Source of the DNA: an uncultured Eubacteriales bacterium
GTDB lineage: Bacteria > Bacillota > Clostridia > Oscillospirales > CAG-272
Length of the DNA: 64,000 nt
Direction: 5' to 3'
NCBI GenBank assembly: GCA_910586545.1
Contig: CAJUIQ010000007.1
Location: forward strand, 1-64,000
Position 1 is the stretch's first letter; each line of letters opens with the position of its first letter. The notes beneath the pieces are model-generated. The model was not told the DNA's origin and made no database searches. It saw nothing but the letters and a program-made list of their open reading frames with translations. Below, in pieces: positions 1 to 8,150 of this stretch. A program made the translations under genes and the position numbers.

Positions 1-1180
1 CGTCTTTGATATAATCCCGACTGGCGTCTATCATAAAAATTCCCTTCCGTACAGGCGCGTCGGATTTGTCGAGCACAAGGATACAGGCCGGAATGCTGGT
101 TCCGTAAAACAGGTTTGCTGGCAGACCGATGATTCCTTTGATATATCCTCTTCTAATAATCTCCGCACGAATAGACGCTTCTGCATTGCCTCGAAATAAA
201 ACGCCATGTGGAAGAATCACTGCAGCCTTTCCTGCAGGCTTTAGGGATTTTAAAATATGAAGCAGCCATGCAAGATCCCCATTTTTCTCCGGAGGCCTGC
301 CGTCATAGCCGGTAAATCGGCCATATTCCTGCATACCGTCCTGCCAATTTTTCAAAGAAAAAGGAGGATTGGCTACGGCAAAGTCAAACTGCTTTAAGAC
401 CTTTTCGCCTGTTCCTTCCTCAAAATATTGGGGAGAAGAAAACGTATTGGCAGCTTTAATTTCTCCGGCGGCTTTGTTATGGAGCACCAAATTCATTTTG
501 GCAAGTCCCGCCGTAGTAGTGTCCTTTTCCTGACCGTAAATAGCAATTTCAAAAGGCGCTTCATCCGCGGCACGAATCAGAAGGGAGCCGGAGCCGCAAG
601 CAGGATCATAAACCGTGTAATTTCTGTCTTTAGACACGATTTTGTCAATTCCCACCACTTTTGCAAGAATGCGAGATACTTCAGCAGGGGTATAAAACTG
701 GCCTTTGCTTTTGCCGCTTTCCGTAGCAAAGTTGCGCATCAGGTACTCATACGCGTCTCCAAGAATATCGTCTCCGCCGGCTTTGTTGTTTTTAAAATCA
801 AACTCCGGACGCTGAAAAATGGCAACCAAGCCGGTAAGCTTGTCTACCATTTCCTGCCCTTTTCCAAGTTTCGCTTCATCGTTGAAATGGGCGTTATTAA
901 TAATGCCGGACAGTGCGTTGGCCTCTGCCAACCTTTCGATGATTCTATCGATTCCTTCGCCGATGTTGTCCTTTCCTTTCAGCGCTATGATATCGTCGAA
1001 GCTGCCTCCCTCGGGAACGGTGATATCTGCATATTTCACCCCTTTGAATTTATCCGTAACATATTTCATAAACAAAAGAGTCAATATGTAATCTTTATAT
1101 TGAGAGGCATCCATACCGCCCCGTAACTTGTCGCAACTTGCCCATAGAACAGTATATAGATCCTTCTTCTTGATTGCCAT
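1..1180 (-). CDS. hsdM: Type I restriction-modification system DNA methyltransferase subunit HsdM (partial)
   Basis: The reverse strand is open from an ATG at 1180 to the window edge, giving the first 393 residues of an N6-adenine methyltransferase; the C-terminus lies outside. An N-terminal helical HsdM domain covers roughly residues 5-150. The SAM-binding motif DPACGSG is at 192-198 and the catalytic NPPF motif at 271-274. With HsdS this subunit modifies adenines in a bipartite target, and with HsdR it forms the restriction complex. HsdS and HsdR would be expected beyond the left edge. The start is fixed by GGAGG seven bases upstream and a promoter at 1243-1271. All motifs seen are intact. 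Confidence 0.93.
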   Translation of the reverse strand, partial: MAIKKKDLYTVLWASCDKLRGGMDASQYKDYILTLLFMKYVTDKFKGVKYADITVPEGGSFDDIIALKGKDNIGEGIDRIIERLAEANALSGIINNAHFNDEAKLGKGQEMVDKLTGLVAIFQRPEFDFKNNKAGGDDILGDAYEYLMRNFATESGKSKGQFYTPAEVSRILAKVVGIDKIVSKDRNYTVYDPACGSGSLLIRAADEAPFEIAIYGQEKDTTTAGLAKMNLVLHNKAAGEIKAANTFSSPQYFEEGTGEKVLKQFDFAVANPPFSLKNWQDGMQEYGRFTGYDGRPPEKNGDLAWLLHILKSLKPAGKAAVILPHGVLFRGNAEASIRAEIIRRGYIKGIIGLPANLFYGTSIPACILVLDKSDAPVRKGIFMIDASRDYIKD

Positions 1181-1242
1181 AGCAACGCCTCCTATTCCTG
1201 AAATTCCCGGCGACTACTGCACCGGATGGTACATTAAGTTTT

Positions 1243-1271
1243 ATTATACTCATAAAATGAAATAGAATCAA
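1243..1271 (-). promoter_or_regulatory. Sigma-A promoter of hsdM
   Basis: On the reverse strand TTGATT (1266-1271) and TATAAT (1243-1248) are separated by 17 bases. This places the transcript start about 55-60 bases upstream of the hsdM ATG, so hsdM is probably the first gene of its operon. Confidence 0.7.
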
Positions 1272-1314
1272 CATTTTTGACGATTTTTGCAGAATAAGAA
1301 AGTTTGGAGCCGAT

Positions 1315-1352
1315 AAAAAAGCAGGCCTCACTGAAAAGTGACGCCTGCTTTT
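1315..1352 (-). terminator. Intrinsic terminator after rtcB
   Basis: The arms AAAAAGCAGGC and GCCTGCTTTT enclose a second paired segment (CACT/AGTG). The hairpin lies downstream of rtcB on the reverse strand and upstream of the hsdM promoter, so it separates the two units. Confidence 0.75.
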
Positions 1353-1432
1353 AACAGTTATGTAATTTTAAGAGGGATTAGGGGGGCAGATTCTGACAAT
1401 TTTAGGGATAAAAGTATTTGGGGAGCACTACC

Positions 1433-2560
1433 TCAACGACATTTTTTGCTTGCATGCTCGCTGGCTTTGAAATTATAAATTGGTTTGATGACACGGTCTA
1501 TTTTCACTGTTTCCGAAATGTTCTTTATAATTTCTTCCATTGGTTTATATGCCATTGGGCATTCATCTAATGTATCCCTGCTAACAGAAGTGGTATAAAT
1601 CCCGTGCATTTCTTTTTTAAACGCCGAAACTGTAAAAGAAGATTCAGCTTCCCCACGACTCATCAGTCTGCCTGCCCCATGCGGCGCGCTATAATTCCAG
1701 TCTGCGTTGCCAAGACCGGTACAGATCAAGCTCCCATCACGCATATTCATCGGGATCAGTAAAGTTTCACCTTGCCTTGCCGATACTGCGCCTTTGCGTA
1801 ATATGCCTGCTTCTATATCAATGTAGTTGTGAATCGTAGAAAAACTTCCTTCGTCTTTCCATTTCATGCCGTCCAAAATAACTTCCTTGATGATTTGTCT
1901 GTTAAGGCCTGCAAAATGCTGCATGATAGCCATATCATGCAGATAATCTTCCAAATCCCGTTCACTTAAATACGCCAGTTCGTAAGGGGTATCTGTTTGT
2001 TTTCGGCCACCAACCGCTTCATACGCTTTCTTTTGATAAAATTCCGCAACCTTCAATCCGAGATTCCGGCTGCCTGTGTGAATTACTAGATATAGATCGT
2101 CACCATCTTTATCTACTTCAATAAAGTGATTGCCCCCACCTAGTGTGCCGAGACTTTCTTTTGCTCGACGCATATCCAGCTTATGGATACAGCGAAGTTC
2201 ATCCAGATCAATTTGTCTATGGCTACAGTGCGCTTTTTCTCTTATGTCTCTTCCGCAGGGGATATTTTGCCGTATGAAGCTGTCGAGCCTTGGTAGTTCT
2301 AAGCGTTTTGCTTTGAGCTTTACCGTTTCCATGCCACAGCCGATATCTACACCTACTAAGCCTGGAACAATTTTATCGCTTATGGTCATTGTTGTTCCTA
2401 TGGTACATCCTTTTCCTGCGTGAACATCGGGCATAATTCTAATTTTACTTCCTGCGGTAAACGGCTGGTCACACATTTGGCGAATCTGTCCCGCGGCGGA
2501 AGATGCAAGAGTATCAGTAAAAATTTTAGCTATGTTATATGTTCCTTCTATTTCTATCAT
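1433..2560 (-). CDS. rtcB: RtcB-family RNA ligase
   Basis: The 375-residue protein belongs to the RtcB family, which joins RNA 2',3'-cyclic phosphate or 3'-phosphate ends to 5'-OH ends using GTP and Mn2+. The family's metal and catalytic segments are visible: DVHAGKG (45-51), VDIGCGM with the metal-binding Cys at 75, GGGNHFIEV near 140, HTGSRNLG, and SAPHGAGRLMSR, which holds the His that carries GMP. It is slightly shorter than E. coli RtcB (408 aa), as in many Firmicutes copies. It starts at an ATG preceded by GGAAC. No archease or RtcR-type regulator gene is next to it. A tRNA gene with its own promoter lies just upstream. RNA repair is the likely role. Confidence 0.93.
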   Translation of the reverse strand: MIEIEGTYNIAKIFTDTLASSAAGQIRQMCDQPFTAGSKIRIMPDVHAGKGCTIGTTMTISDKIVPGLVGVDIGCGMETVKLKAKRLELPRLDSFIRQNIPCGRDIREKAHCSHRQIDLDELRCIHKLDMRRAKESLGTLGGGNHFIEVDKDGDDLYLVIHTGSRNLGLKVAEFYQKKAYEAVGGRKQTDTPYELAYLSERDLEDYLHDMAIMQHFAGLNRQIIKEVILDGMKWKDEGSFSTIHNYIDIEAGILRKGAVSARQGETLLIPMNMRDGSLICTGLGNADWNYSAPHGAGRLMSRGEAESSFTVSAFKKEMHGIYTTSVSRDTLDECPMAYKPMEEIIKNISETVKIDRVIKPIYNFKASEHASKKCR

Positions 2561-2665
2561 AAATTGTTCCTTTGGGGGGCGGCTTTAGCGAGGTGGTTTG
2601 CTTTGTGACTTTAACTAAACGGAAATATTCGGATATATGTATTCATTGTAACAGCTGTTTTTAAT

Positions 2666-2703
2666 AACAAGGTCCCTGAGAATTTTTCTCAGGGACCTTG
2701 TTC
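2666..2703 (-). terminator. Terminator after the CAT-anticodon tRNA
   Basis: A near-perfect hairpin (AACAAGGTCCCTGAGAA paired with its complement around a short T-rich loop) sits ten bases downstream of the tRNA on the reverse strand and before rtcB. It probably ends the tRNA transcript and separates it from rtcB. Confidence 0.7.
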
Positions 2704-2713
2704 AACATTGATA

Positions 2714-2790
2714 TGGTGGGCCTTCGGGGATTCGAACCCAGGACCGACCGGTTATGAGCCGGTTGCTCTAACCAACTGAGCTAAAGGCCC
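2714..2790 (-). tRNA. tRNA with CAT anticodon, probably tRNA-Ile2 (lysidine type)
   Basis: Read on the reverse strand this is a full cloverleaf with a 7-bp acceptor stem GGGCCTT/AAGGCCC, D-loop AGCTCAGTTGGTTAGAGC, anticodon stem ACCGG/CCGGT around loop CTCATAA, T-loop TTCGAAT and an encoded CCA. The anticodon is CAT. The acceptor, D-arm and anticodon loop resemble Firmicutes tRNA-Ile2, where C34 becomes lysidine, more than elongator tRNA-Met, but sequence alone does not settle it. One T-stem pair is mismatched. It has its own promoter. Confidence 0.88.
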
Positions 2791-2804
2791 GTATAATGTA
2801 GCTT

Positions 2805-2833
2805 ATTATAACATATTTTCCGCTGCCTGTCAA
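2805..2833 (-). promoter_or_regulatory. Sigma-A promoter of the CAT-anticodon tRNA
   Basis: Consensus TTGACA (2828-2833) and TATAAT (2805-2810) with a 17-base spacer on the reverse strand, placed so that the transcript would start a few bases before the mature tRNA end. Confidence 0.85.
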
Positions 2834-2883
2834 TATTTTTCCTGTGAAATTCCGCCTTCCGGCATATATTTGTCCTATTCCTG

Positions 2884-2912
2884 TTGACGCATACGCTCTT
2901 TTCATGTAAAAT
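2884..2912 (+). promoter_or_regulatory. Sigma-A promoter of the D,D-carboxypeptidase gene
   Basis: TTGACG (2884-2889), a 17-base spacer and TAAAAT (2907-2912), with the start codon about 60 bases further on. Confidence 0.7.
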
Positions 2913-2974
2913 AGAGTAAATTCGCGTGATCGCGCAAGGATCCTATTTTTTCACCATTTTCAGGAGGGTCGTCC

Positions 2975-4147
2975 ATGAATCATACGCAAAACCATTCTAA
3001 TATACGGCGACCCGCGTCCGGTCGGAACACGCAAACGTCAAACACGCGCCGGCCTGTGCAGCGCAGAGCGCGGACAACCTCGCCCCACCGTGCACATCCT
3101 GGAAGCAGGCCCCCTGCGCGGCGAAATGCGCCAGCGAAACAAAAGCAGCCGACTTCCAGCCGCAACCTTTTTCTAGCCGCGATTTTTGCGGCGTTAATCC
3201 TTGTTACCATCATTATTGGCGGAGTGCAGTCCTGTGCGGCAGATAAAAAAACGGACGGCGTTGTTACTACGGCGCCTCCGAAGATTGCAGGCCAAGAGGA
3301 GAACTCCGATGATAAGTCGGCCTTTCCCGCCCTTGCCACGTTTACAGATAATACAAAGGATCTAATCATTGACAGTGAATATGGAATCCTGATTGACTTA
3401 TCTGATAATACTGTCGTTGCGTCTAAAAACGGAGACAGCAGGATTTATCCGGCGTCTATGACAAAGATTATGACGCTGATTGTAGCATATGAGCATATAG
3501 AAGATTTGAACGCCACATATACCTTTCCCGCGGAAATTTTTGATCCGCTGTATCAGGCGAACGCTTCTGTGGCAGGGTTCAAGCCTGGAGAAACCGTTCC
3601 ATACCGAGATTTGCTGTACGGAACTGCGCTTCCTTCCGGGGCGGACGCTACTACCGCACTGGCTCTTACCGTTGCGGGAGATGAAACCGCTTTTGCGGAG
3701 CTTATGAATCAAACGGCGCAGCGCCTGGGATTAAAAAATACCCATTTTGCGAATGCCAGCGGTCTGCACGATGACAATCACTACACCACGTGCCGCGAAA
3801 TGGCATTGATTTTGGAATATGCTATCTCTATTCCGGAATTGCGGCAGGTGCTGGGCACGTATAAATACACTACCACCGCAACAGAGCAAAATCCCCAGGG
3901 GTTGGAACTGCACAACACACTATATTCTAGAATGAAGGGTACCGAGGCGGAAGGCATGTATGTACAGGGAGGCAAAACCGGGTATACCTTGGAAGGACGT
4001 CACTGTCTGGCCACCTTTGCAGCGCCTTGTACGGAAGAAAACGCGCCCTACACCCGACCAAGATTTATCTTGGTCACCGCATACGGAATGTCGGAATACA
4101 AGCCTATATACGATGCTATCAACACCTATGCAGCGTACAAGCCGTAA
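2975..4147 (+). CDS. D-alanyl-D-alanine carboxypeptidase (PBP5/DacA family, peptidase S11)
   Basis: A 390-residue serine carboxypeptidase that trims the terminal D-Ala from peptidoglycan stem peptides. The N-terminus is an unusually basic, Arg/Pro/Thr-rich cytoplasmic tail of about 65 residues, followed by one membrane segment (about 66-88) and the catalytic domain outside. The active-site motifs are SMTK (SxxK), SGA at the SxN position, where the usual Asn is replaced by Ala, and KTG within GGKTGYT. The replacement at SxN is worth noting, because Asn is usual there in PBP5 relatives. Start ATG follows AGGAGG. It is monocistronic, between its own promoter and the terminator at 4146. No PBP5-type C-terminal membrane anchor is seen; anchoring is N-terminal. 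Confidence 0.88.
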   Translation: MNHTQNHSNIRRPASGRNTQTSNTRRPVQRRARTTSPHRAHPGSRPPARRNAPAKQKQPTSSRNLFLAAIFAALILVTIIIGGVQSCAADKKTDGVVTTAPPKIAGQEENSDDKSAFPALATFTDNTKDLIIDSEYGILIDLSDNTVVASKNGDSRIYPASMTKIMTLIVAYEHIEDLNATYTFPAEIFDPLYQANASVAGFKPGETVPYRDLLYGTALPSGADATTALALTVAGDETAFAELMNQTAQRLGLKNTHFANASGLHDDNHYTTCREMALILEYAISIPELRQVLGTYKYTTTATEQNPQGLELHNTLYSRMKGTEAEGMYVQGGKTGYTLEGRHCLATFAAPCTEENAPYTRPRFILVTAYGMSEYKPIYDAINTYAAYKP

Positions 4148-4184
4148 ATAAAATAAGGAGGGAAATCCCTCCTTATTTTATTTA
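4146..4184. terminator. Bidirectional terminator between the carboxypeptidase gene and rarA
   Basis: A long hairpin with arms TAAATAAAATAAGGAGGG and complement and an AAA loop, with A-runs on the left and T-runs on the right. It can end transcripts from both convergent genes. Confidence 0.85.
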
Positions 4185-4246
4185 CGAGAGTTGTGCTTAT
4201 TTAAGAAACCCTGGGAAATTTTTCAGACTGCTGAAGCGTCCAAAAA

Positions 4247-5470
4247 CTATTCCCGCTTTTCTTTCACCTTTTCCCAATATGCCGCGGCAGCCTGTTCCGT
4301 TTTGTTGTCGCCAAATTGGTAATACTGGCGGTCCTTCAAGTCCTTTGGCAAGTATTGCTGTTCCACCCATCTGCCGGGGCAGTCATGGGGATAGATATAT
4401 CCTGCAAATTTTGGACTGCGCAAATGACTGGGAACCTCCCGTCCCCGCCCCGCCCGCACGTCGGCTGCCGCCGCGTCCAGCGCTACATACGCTGTGTTGG
4501 ATTTAGGCGCGGTAGCAAGCATCACAGCTGCGTTTGCCAAGGGAATCCGTGCTTCCGGCAATCCTAGCTCTTTAGCGCTTTCTACGCAGGCTCGGGTGAT
4601 CACCGCCGCCATAGGATAAGCAACGCCGATATCTTCACTGGCAATCACCATTAACCGTCTGCATGGGGAAATCAAATCTCCTCCTTCCAGTAGCCGGGCC
4701 AAGTAAAAGACTGCCGCATCCGGATCGGAGCCCCGTATAGACTTTTGCAAAGCAGACAAAAGATCGTAATGAACATCCCCATCCCGGTCAAAGCTGCCCG
4801 CCATCACGGAAGGGGTCATGGAGCGAACCAACTCTTCCGACACCGGCCCTTCTGCAACAGAAGCGGCACATTCCAACATGGTAAGCGACCGGCGAACATC
4901 GCCGCCACAGGATGCTGCAACGTAGCGAAGGGCCTCCTCCTCAGCTCCGGATGGGCATAAGGCTTCGCAAACCCGTTGCAGGTGGCAGAATACATCCTCG
5001 GCGGAAACAGGACGGAACTCGAATACAGAACACCGGGACAAAAGAGCGTCGTAAATGTAGTAATATGGGTTCTCTGTGGTAGAGGCAATCAGTGTGATTC
5101 TTCCATCTTCAATATATTCCAGCATAGACTGCTGCTGCTTTTTATTGAAATATTGAATCTCGTCCAAATATAATAATATTCCGTTTTGCCCAAGCAACCC
5201 TTCCGTTTCTGCCGCTATCGCCTTTACATCAGACAGGGAAGCGGTGGTAGCGTTCAGCCTGCGCAGCTCCATGCCAGAGTTCTGGGCAATAATAGACGCA
5301 CAGGTAGTCTTTCCCGTACCGGGAGGGCCAAAAAAAATCATGCTTCCAAAGCGGCCGCTTTCCGAAAGACGGCGTAAAATTCCCTTTTCTCCCACCAAAT
5401 GCTGTTGGCCCGCCACCTGATCGAACGCTGTTGGCCGCAAGCGGTCTGCGGCCGGTATCTGTACTGCCAT
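4247..5470 (-). CDS. rarA: Replication-associated recombination protein A (RarA/MgsA), AAA+ ATPase
   Basis: The 407-residue AAA+ protein acts at stalled replication forks and resembles clamp-loader ATPases. Walker A GPPGTGKT is at 48-55, Walker B LYLDEI near residue 103, followed by sensor and lid helices and the C-terminal MgsA tetramerisation region ending in a conserved YPH segment (IYPHDCPG). An upstream in-frame ATG at 5491 is rejected because GGAGG sits eight bases before the Met at 5470. It lies 13 bases after tcdA on the same strand, so the two are probably co-transcribed. Family assignment is clear. Confidence 0.93.
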   Translation of the reverse strand: MAVQIPAADRLRPTAFDQVAGQQHLVGEKGILRRLSESGRFGSMIFFGPPGTGKTTCASIIAQNSGMELRRLNATTASLSDVKAIAAETEGLLGQNGILLYLDEIQYFNKKQQQSMLEYIEDGRITLIASTTENPYYYIYDALLSRCSVFEFRPVSAEDVFCHLQRVCEALCPSGAEEEALRYVAASCGGDVRRSLTMLECAASVAEGPVSEELVRSMTPSVMAGSFDRDGDVHYDLLSALQKSIRGSDPDAAVFYLARLLEGGDLISPCRRLMVIASEDIGVAYPMAAVITRACVESAKELGLPEARIPLANAAVMLATAPKSNTAYVALDAAAADVRAGRGREVPSHLRSPKFAGYIYPHDCPGRWVEQQYLPKDLKDRQYYQFGDNKTEQAAAAYWEKVKEKRE

Positions 5471-5483
5471 ATCGCTCCCTCCT

Positions 5484-6191
5484 TTATTCAATCAAGTCCC
5501 GCACGACTTCTCCCGCCAGCAGCAGTCCTGCTGCCGGCGGCACAAAGGCACAGCTGCCGGGCACACTCCGCCGCTCTCCTGTAGAAGCGGCGTCCACGTC
5601 ATTGGGTTTGACCGGCTCCTCTTTGGAATATACAACCTTTACGCGGGAGATTCCCCGCTTGCGCAATTCAATTCGCATTACTCTAGCGAGAGGGCACACG
5701 GAAGTCTTAGATATATCCGCAATCTGAAAAGCTGACGGATCTTTTTTATTTCCGGTGCCCATAGAGGAAATTACCGGCACCCCTGCCTTTTTCGCTTCTT
5801 GGATAATAGAAAGTTTCGCGCTTACCGTATCCACCGCATCTACCACATAATTATAAGCGGAAAAGTCGAAATCCTCCGCTGTTTCCGGCAGATAAAACAA
5901 GCGATGACACCGTACCTGAATGTCCGGATCGATATCCTGAATCCGCGCAGCCATTACGTCTGTTTTGTATTTTCCTACCGTACTGTGGAGGGCGATAATC
6001 TGCCGATTGATATTGGACAAGCTAACCACGTCTGCATCGATTAGGTCCAACTGCCCCACGCCGCTGCGTGCAAGCGCCTCAACTACCGCGCCGCCCACGC
6101 CGCCAATTCCAAATACGGCAACTCTACATTGATATAAGCGTTCTATTTTATTACCCAGTAAAAGGGCCGTGCGCCCATGCTGTTCCTTCAT
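5484..6191 (-). CDS. tcdA: tRNA threonylcarbamoyladenosine dehydratase TcdA (ThiF/E1-like)
   Basis: The 235-residue E1-like enzyme uses ATP to cyclise t6A37 to ct6A in ANN-decoding tRNAs. The nucleotide-binding loop GIGGVGG is near residues 28-34, followed by the Asp that binds ribose (LIDADVV) and the NRQ motif typical of ThiF/MoeB/TcdA proteins. There is no C-terminal rhodanese domain and no Ubl partner next to it, which favours TcdA over MoeB or ThiF. It is the upstream gene of the pair with rarA. The length is near the usual 240-270. Confidence 0.88.
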   Translation of the reverse strand: MKEQHGRTALLLGNKIERLYQCRVAVFGIGGVGGAVVEALARSGVGQLDLIDADVVSLSNINRQIIALHSTVGKYKTDVMAARIQDIDPDIQVRCHRLFYLPETAEDFDFSAYNYVVDAVDTVSAKLSIIQEAKKAGVPVISSMGTGNKKDPSAFQIADISKTSVCPLARVMRIELRKRGISRVKVVYSKEEPVKPNDVDAASTGERRSVPGSCAFVPPAAGLLLAGEVVRDLIE

Positions 6192-6293
6192 ACATTATGA
6201 CCATGCCTTTTTGTTTTGTCCGTTAAATCTGTTGTTTTTGCTCGTATCTCATCATGCAATATGATACCATGAGAGGGGATTTCTGTCAACGGA

Positions 6294-6322
6294 TTGACGA
6301 ATCTGCGTTTAAGGAGTATACT
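6294..6322 (+). promoter_or_regulatory. Sigma-A promoter of the CmpB-like membrane protein gene
   Basis: TTGACG (6294-6299), 17 bases, TATACT (6317-6322). It lies inside the longest possible reading frame, so upstream start codons from 6254 cannot be used from this promoter. Confidence 0.7.
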
Positions 6323-6379
6323 ATTTCTAGCAATATATATTTACAGTCACTTTTCATGACAAAAGAAAGGTACATACTC

Positions 6380-7270
6380 ATGTTTTACCATTTTGCTTGG
6401 TACTTTTTTCTGTTCGCCTGCATTGGTTGGTGTGCGGAGGTTGGATATGCCGCCGTGGTAACCAAGAAATTTGTAAACCGCGGCTTTCTTCTCGGCCCCT
6501 ATTGCCCTATCTACGGATTTGGTATCGGTCTGATTTATTTGCTGTCTGTCCCGTTTAGTAAAAACATGCTTGTTTTGTGGGTTGGTTCTATTATAGTTAC
6601 CTCCGGAATTGAGTTGATTACCGGCTTTGCTATGGACAAGTTGTTTCATAATAAATGGTGGGACTATTCCGACTTCCCACTGAATATAGGCGGATACATA
6701 TGCCTTCCTTTCTCCCTTTTATGGGGATTTGCCTGTGTCGCTGTGGTAAAATTGATTTTCCCATTTACAAACGGATTGATCGATTGGATCCCGCATACCA
6801 TTGGTGTGATTTTAATCGTTTTCCTTAGCGTGGTGTTTGCCGCAGACGCGGTCATTTCCATCGTTACCGCTCTGGGATTAAACAAAAAATTAGAGCATAT
6901 GGACAGACTGGCAAAAATGTTGGAAGAGCAGTCACAAAAGCTTACCGATAAGGTGACCCGTGCCGTGCAAAATGCTGCAGAGTTTTGCGAAGAAGTGGGG
7001 GACCGTCTTTCCGACGGCAAGAACCGCCTGTTGGAGAAGCTGGACAAAGAACGAGAAAGTGAAAAAAAGCTTCAGGAAACGCCTGAAGCAAAGGAAAAAT
7101 ATGAGGAGATGGCAAAGACCAGCAATATTCTTCAGCGGCGTTTGATCGCTGCATTTCCCCACATGAAACCTAAAAAATACACATTACATTTGGAAGCAAT
7201 CCGTGAAAAAATCCACCGACGCGGCAAAAAGAAAAAGACAAATCGCCATGAAAAGATAAGTAAAAATTAA
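6380..7270 (+). CDS. Putative ABC-transporter type IV (CmpB-like) membrane protein with C-terminal coiled region
   Basis: About 296 residues from the ATG at 6380, which has AGAAAGG nine bases upstream; an in-frame ATG at 6356 lacks a ribosome binding site. The N-terminal 150 residues hold about five hydrophobic helices and match the pattern of the putative ABC-transporter type IV (CmpB) family, including RGFLLGPYCPIYG and a WWDYSDFPLNIGGYICL segment. The remaining 140 residues are charged and helical, probably cytoplasmic coiled coil, ending in a Lys/Arg-rich tail. No ATPase partner is nearby. The biochemical role of this family is unknown; transport is only inferred from its name. Confidence 0.75.
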   Translation: MFYHFAWYFFLFACIGWCAEVGYAAVVTKKFVNRGFLLGPYCPIYGFGIGLIYLLSVPFSKNMLVLWVGSIIVTSGIELITGFAMDKLFHNKWWDYSDFPLNIGGYICLPFSLLWGFACVAVVKLIFPFTNGLIDWIPHTIGVILIVFLSVVFAADAVISIVTALGLNKKLEHMDRLAKMLEEQSQKLTDKVTRAVQNAAEFCEEVGDRLSDGKNRLLEKLDKERESEKKLQETPEAKEKYEEMAKTSNILQRRLIAAFPHMKPKKYTLHLEAIREKIHRRGKKKKTNRHEKISKN

Positions 7271-7300
7271 AAAGAGGGCCTGTGAGGCCCTCTTTTTATA
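7270..7300. terminator. Bidirectional terminator overlapping the stop codon of the small Cys-rich gene
   Basis: AAAAAGAGGGCC and GGCCCTCTTTTT form the stem around TGTGA. It serves the membrane protein gene on the plus strand. The minus-strand stop codon at 7296-7298 lies in its T-run. Confidence 0.8.
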
Positions 7301-7493
7301 TTTGTTTTTGCACGGTTTTATATTCATCATAAAATTTATAGTAGGGGCAGGCGCTGTAGGGATGCTGCATAAAGCGAACCATTTCATCTTCATCCAGGTT
7401 CAGATCACAAATGTCCATGTCGTACACGTCATCATAATCATAGTAGACGCAGGTGCGGCAGTCTGTCTGCATTGGTGCGTTTTTACCGGTCAT
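7296..7493 (-). CDS. Small Cys-rich acidic protein (DUF6472-like)
   Basis: A 65-residue protein with paired cysteines (CRTC near residues 12-15, then single Cys at about 29 and 49) and an acidic, Tyr-rich middle including LDEDEMVRF. The pattern recalls a small conserved Firmicutes family (DUF6472) of unknown function; this is from memory and unverified. Four cysteines could bind a metal. The start codon is well supported by GGAGG six to seven bases upstream and by a promoter at 7515-7543. It is convergent with the CmpB-like gene and monocistronic. Confidence 0.7.
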   Translation of the reverse strand: MTGKNAPMQTDCRTCVYYDYDDVYDMDICDLNLDEDEMVRFMQHPYSACPYYKFYDEYKTVQKQI

Positions 7494-7514
7494 CAGAATC
7501 CCTCCTTTATATGC

Positions 7515-7543
7515 AGTATAGCATATACGTCTGAAAATATCAA
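7515..7543 (-). promoter_or_regulatory. Promoter of the small Cys-rich protein gene
   Basis: TTGATA (7538-7543) and TATACT (7515-7520) on the reverse strand with a 17-base spacer. It lies back to back with the plus-strand promoter at 7552. Confidence 0.65.
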
Positions 7544-7551
7544 GAAAACAG

Positions 7552-7580
7552 TTGCAAAAAATACTTTGCTTGGGTACAAT
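7552..7580 (+). promoter_or_regulatory. Promoter of the flavin reductase-deacetylase pair
   Basis: TTGCAA (7552-7557), 17 bases, TACAAT (7575-7580). The divergent promoter on the other strand begins only nine bases away. Confidence 0.65.
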
Positions 7581-7619
7581 ACATATAGAGTACTTAACAA
7601 TTGTGAAGGGAGCATGATT

Positions 7620-8126
7620 ATGGGATATATTGTAAAAGCGCCTGAGGAAATTCAGGGCAACGTATTTTCAATGATTGGCAGTGACTGGATGCTGGTAACG
7701 GCGGAGAATAACGAAAAATATAATACGATGACCGCAAGCTGGGGCGGTATGGGTGTTTTGTGGGGCAAGCCGGTAGCCTTTGTTTTTATCCGGCCCCAGC
7801 GGTATACGTATACGTTTTTGGAGAAGACAGATCGCTTTACACTTTCTTTTTTTGGAGGCGGAGAGCGGGACGCGCTTGCCTTGTGCGGTAAGGTCAGCGG
7901 TAGAGACAGGGATAAAATCAGCGAGGCGGGACTCACTCCCTTTTCTACCAACGACGGGTATACCTCTTTCAAAGAGGCGTCTGTGATTCTGGAATGCAGC
8001 AAGCTGTACGCAGACTTTATTAAAGAAGAAAATATGCTGAATCCTGCGCTTATGGAGTTCTACAAAGAAAGAGATTTTCACAAGATGTATGTTGCAGAGA
8101 TTACCCGGGGACTGATTAAAGAATAG
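7620..8126 (+). CDS. Flavin reductase family (flavoredoxin-like) FMN-binding protein
   Basis: 168 residues from the ATG at 7620; GAAGGGAG lies eight bases upstream, which favours it over the ATG at 7614 six bases earlier. The N-terminal half shows the FMN-binding split-barrel pattern of flavoredoxin and flavin reductase-like proteins (NTMTASWGGMGVLWGKPVAF, then FIRPQRYTY). Such proteins carry FMN and reduce flavins or small substrates in anaerobes. The nearest neighbour, 24 bases downstream, is a polysaccharide deacetylase, which gives no functional clue. The upstream extension of the frame to 7302 is not coding because the promoter at 7552-7580 lies inside it. Confidence 0.82.
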   Translation: MGYIVKAPEEIQGNVFSMIGSDWMLVTAENNEKYNTMTASWGGMGVLWGKPVAFVFIRPQRYTYTFLEKTDRFTLSFFGGGERDALALCGKVSGRDRDKISEAGLTPFSTNDGYTSFKEASVILECSKLYADFIKEENMLNPALMEFYKERDFHKMYVAEITRGLIKE

Positions 8127-8150
8127 AACTGCAAAGAAAGGAACAGTCAA

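Noticed and set aside
428..1126. Plus-strand frame of 232 residues across the hsdM region
   Set aside because: It is the shadow of hsdM, whose motifs on the reverse strand are unambiguous.
7302..7619. Upstream part of the flavin reductase frame
   Set aside because: It contains the promoter and the antisense small Cys-rich gene; the ATG at 7620 has the ribosome binding site.
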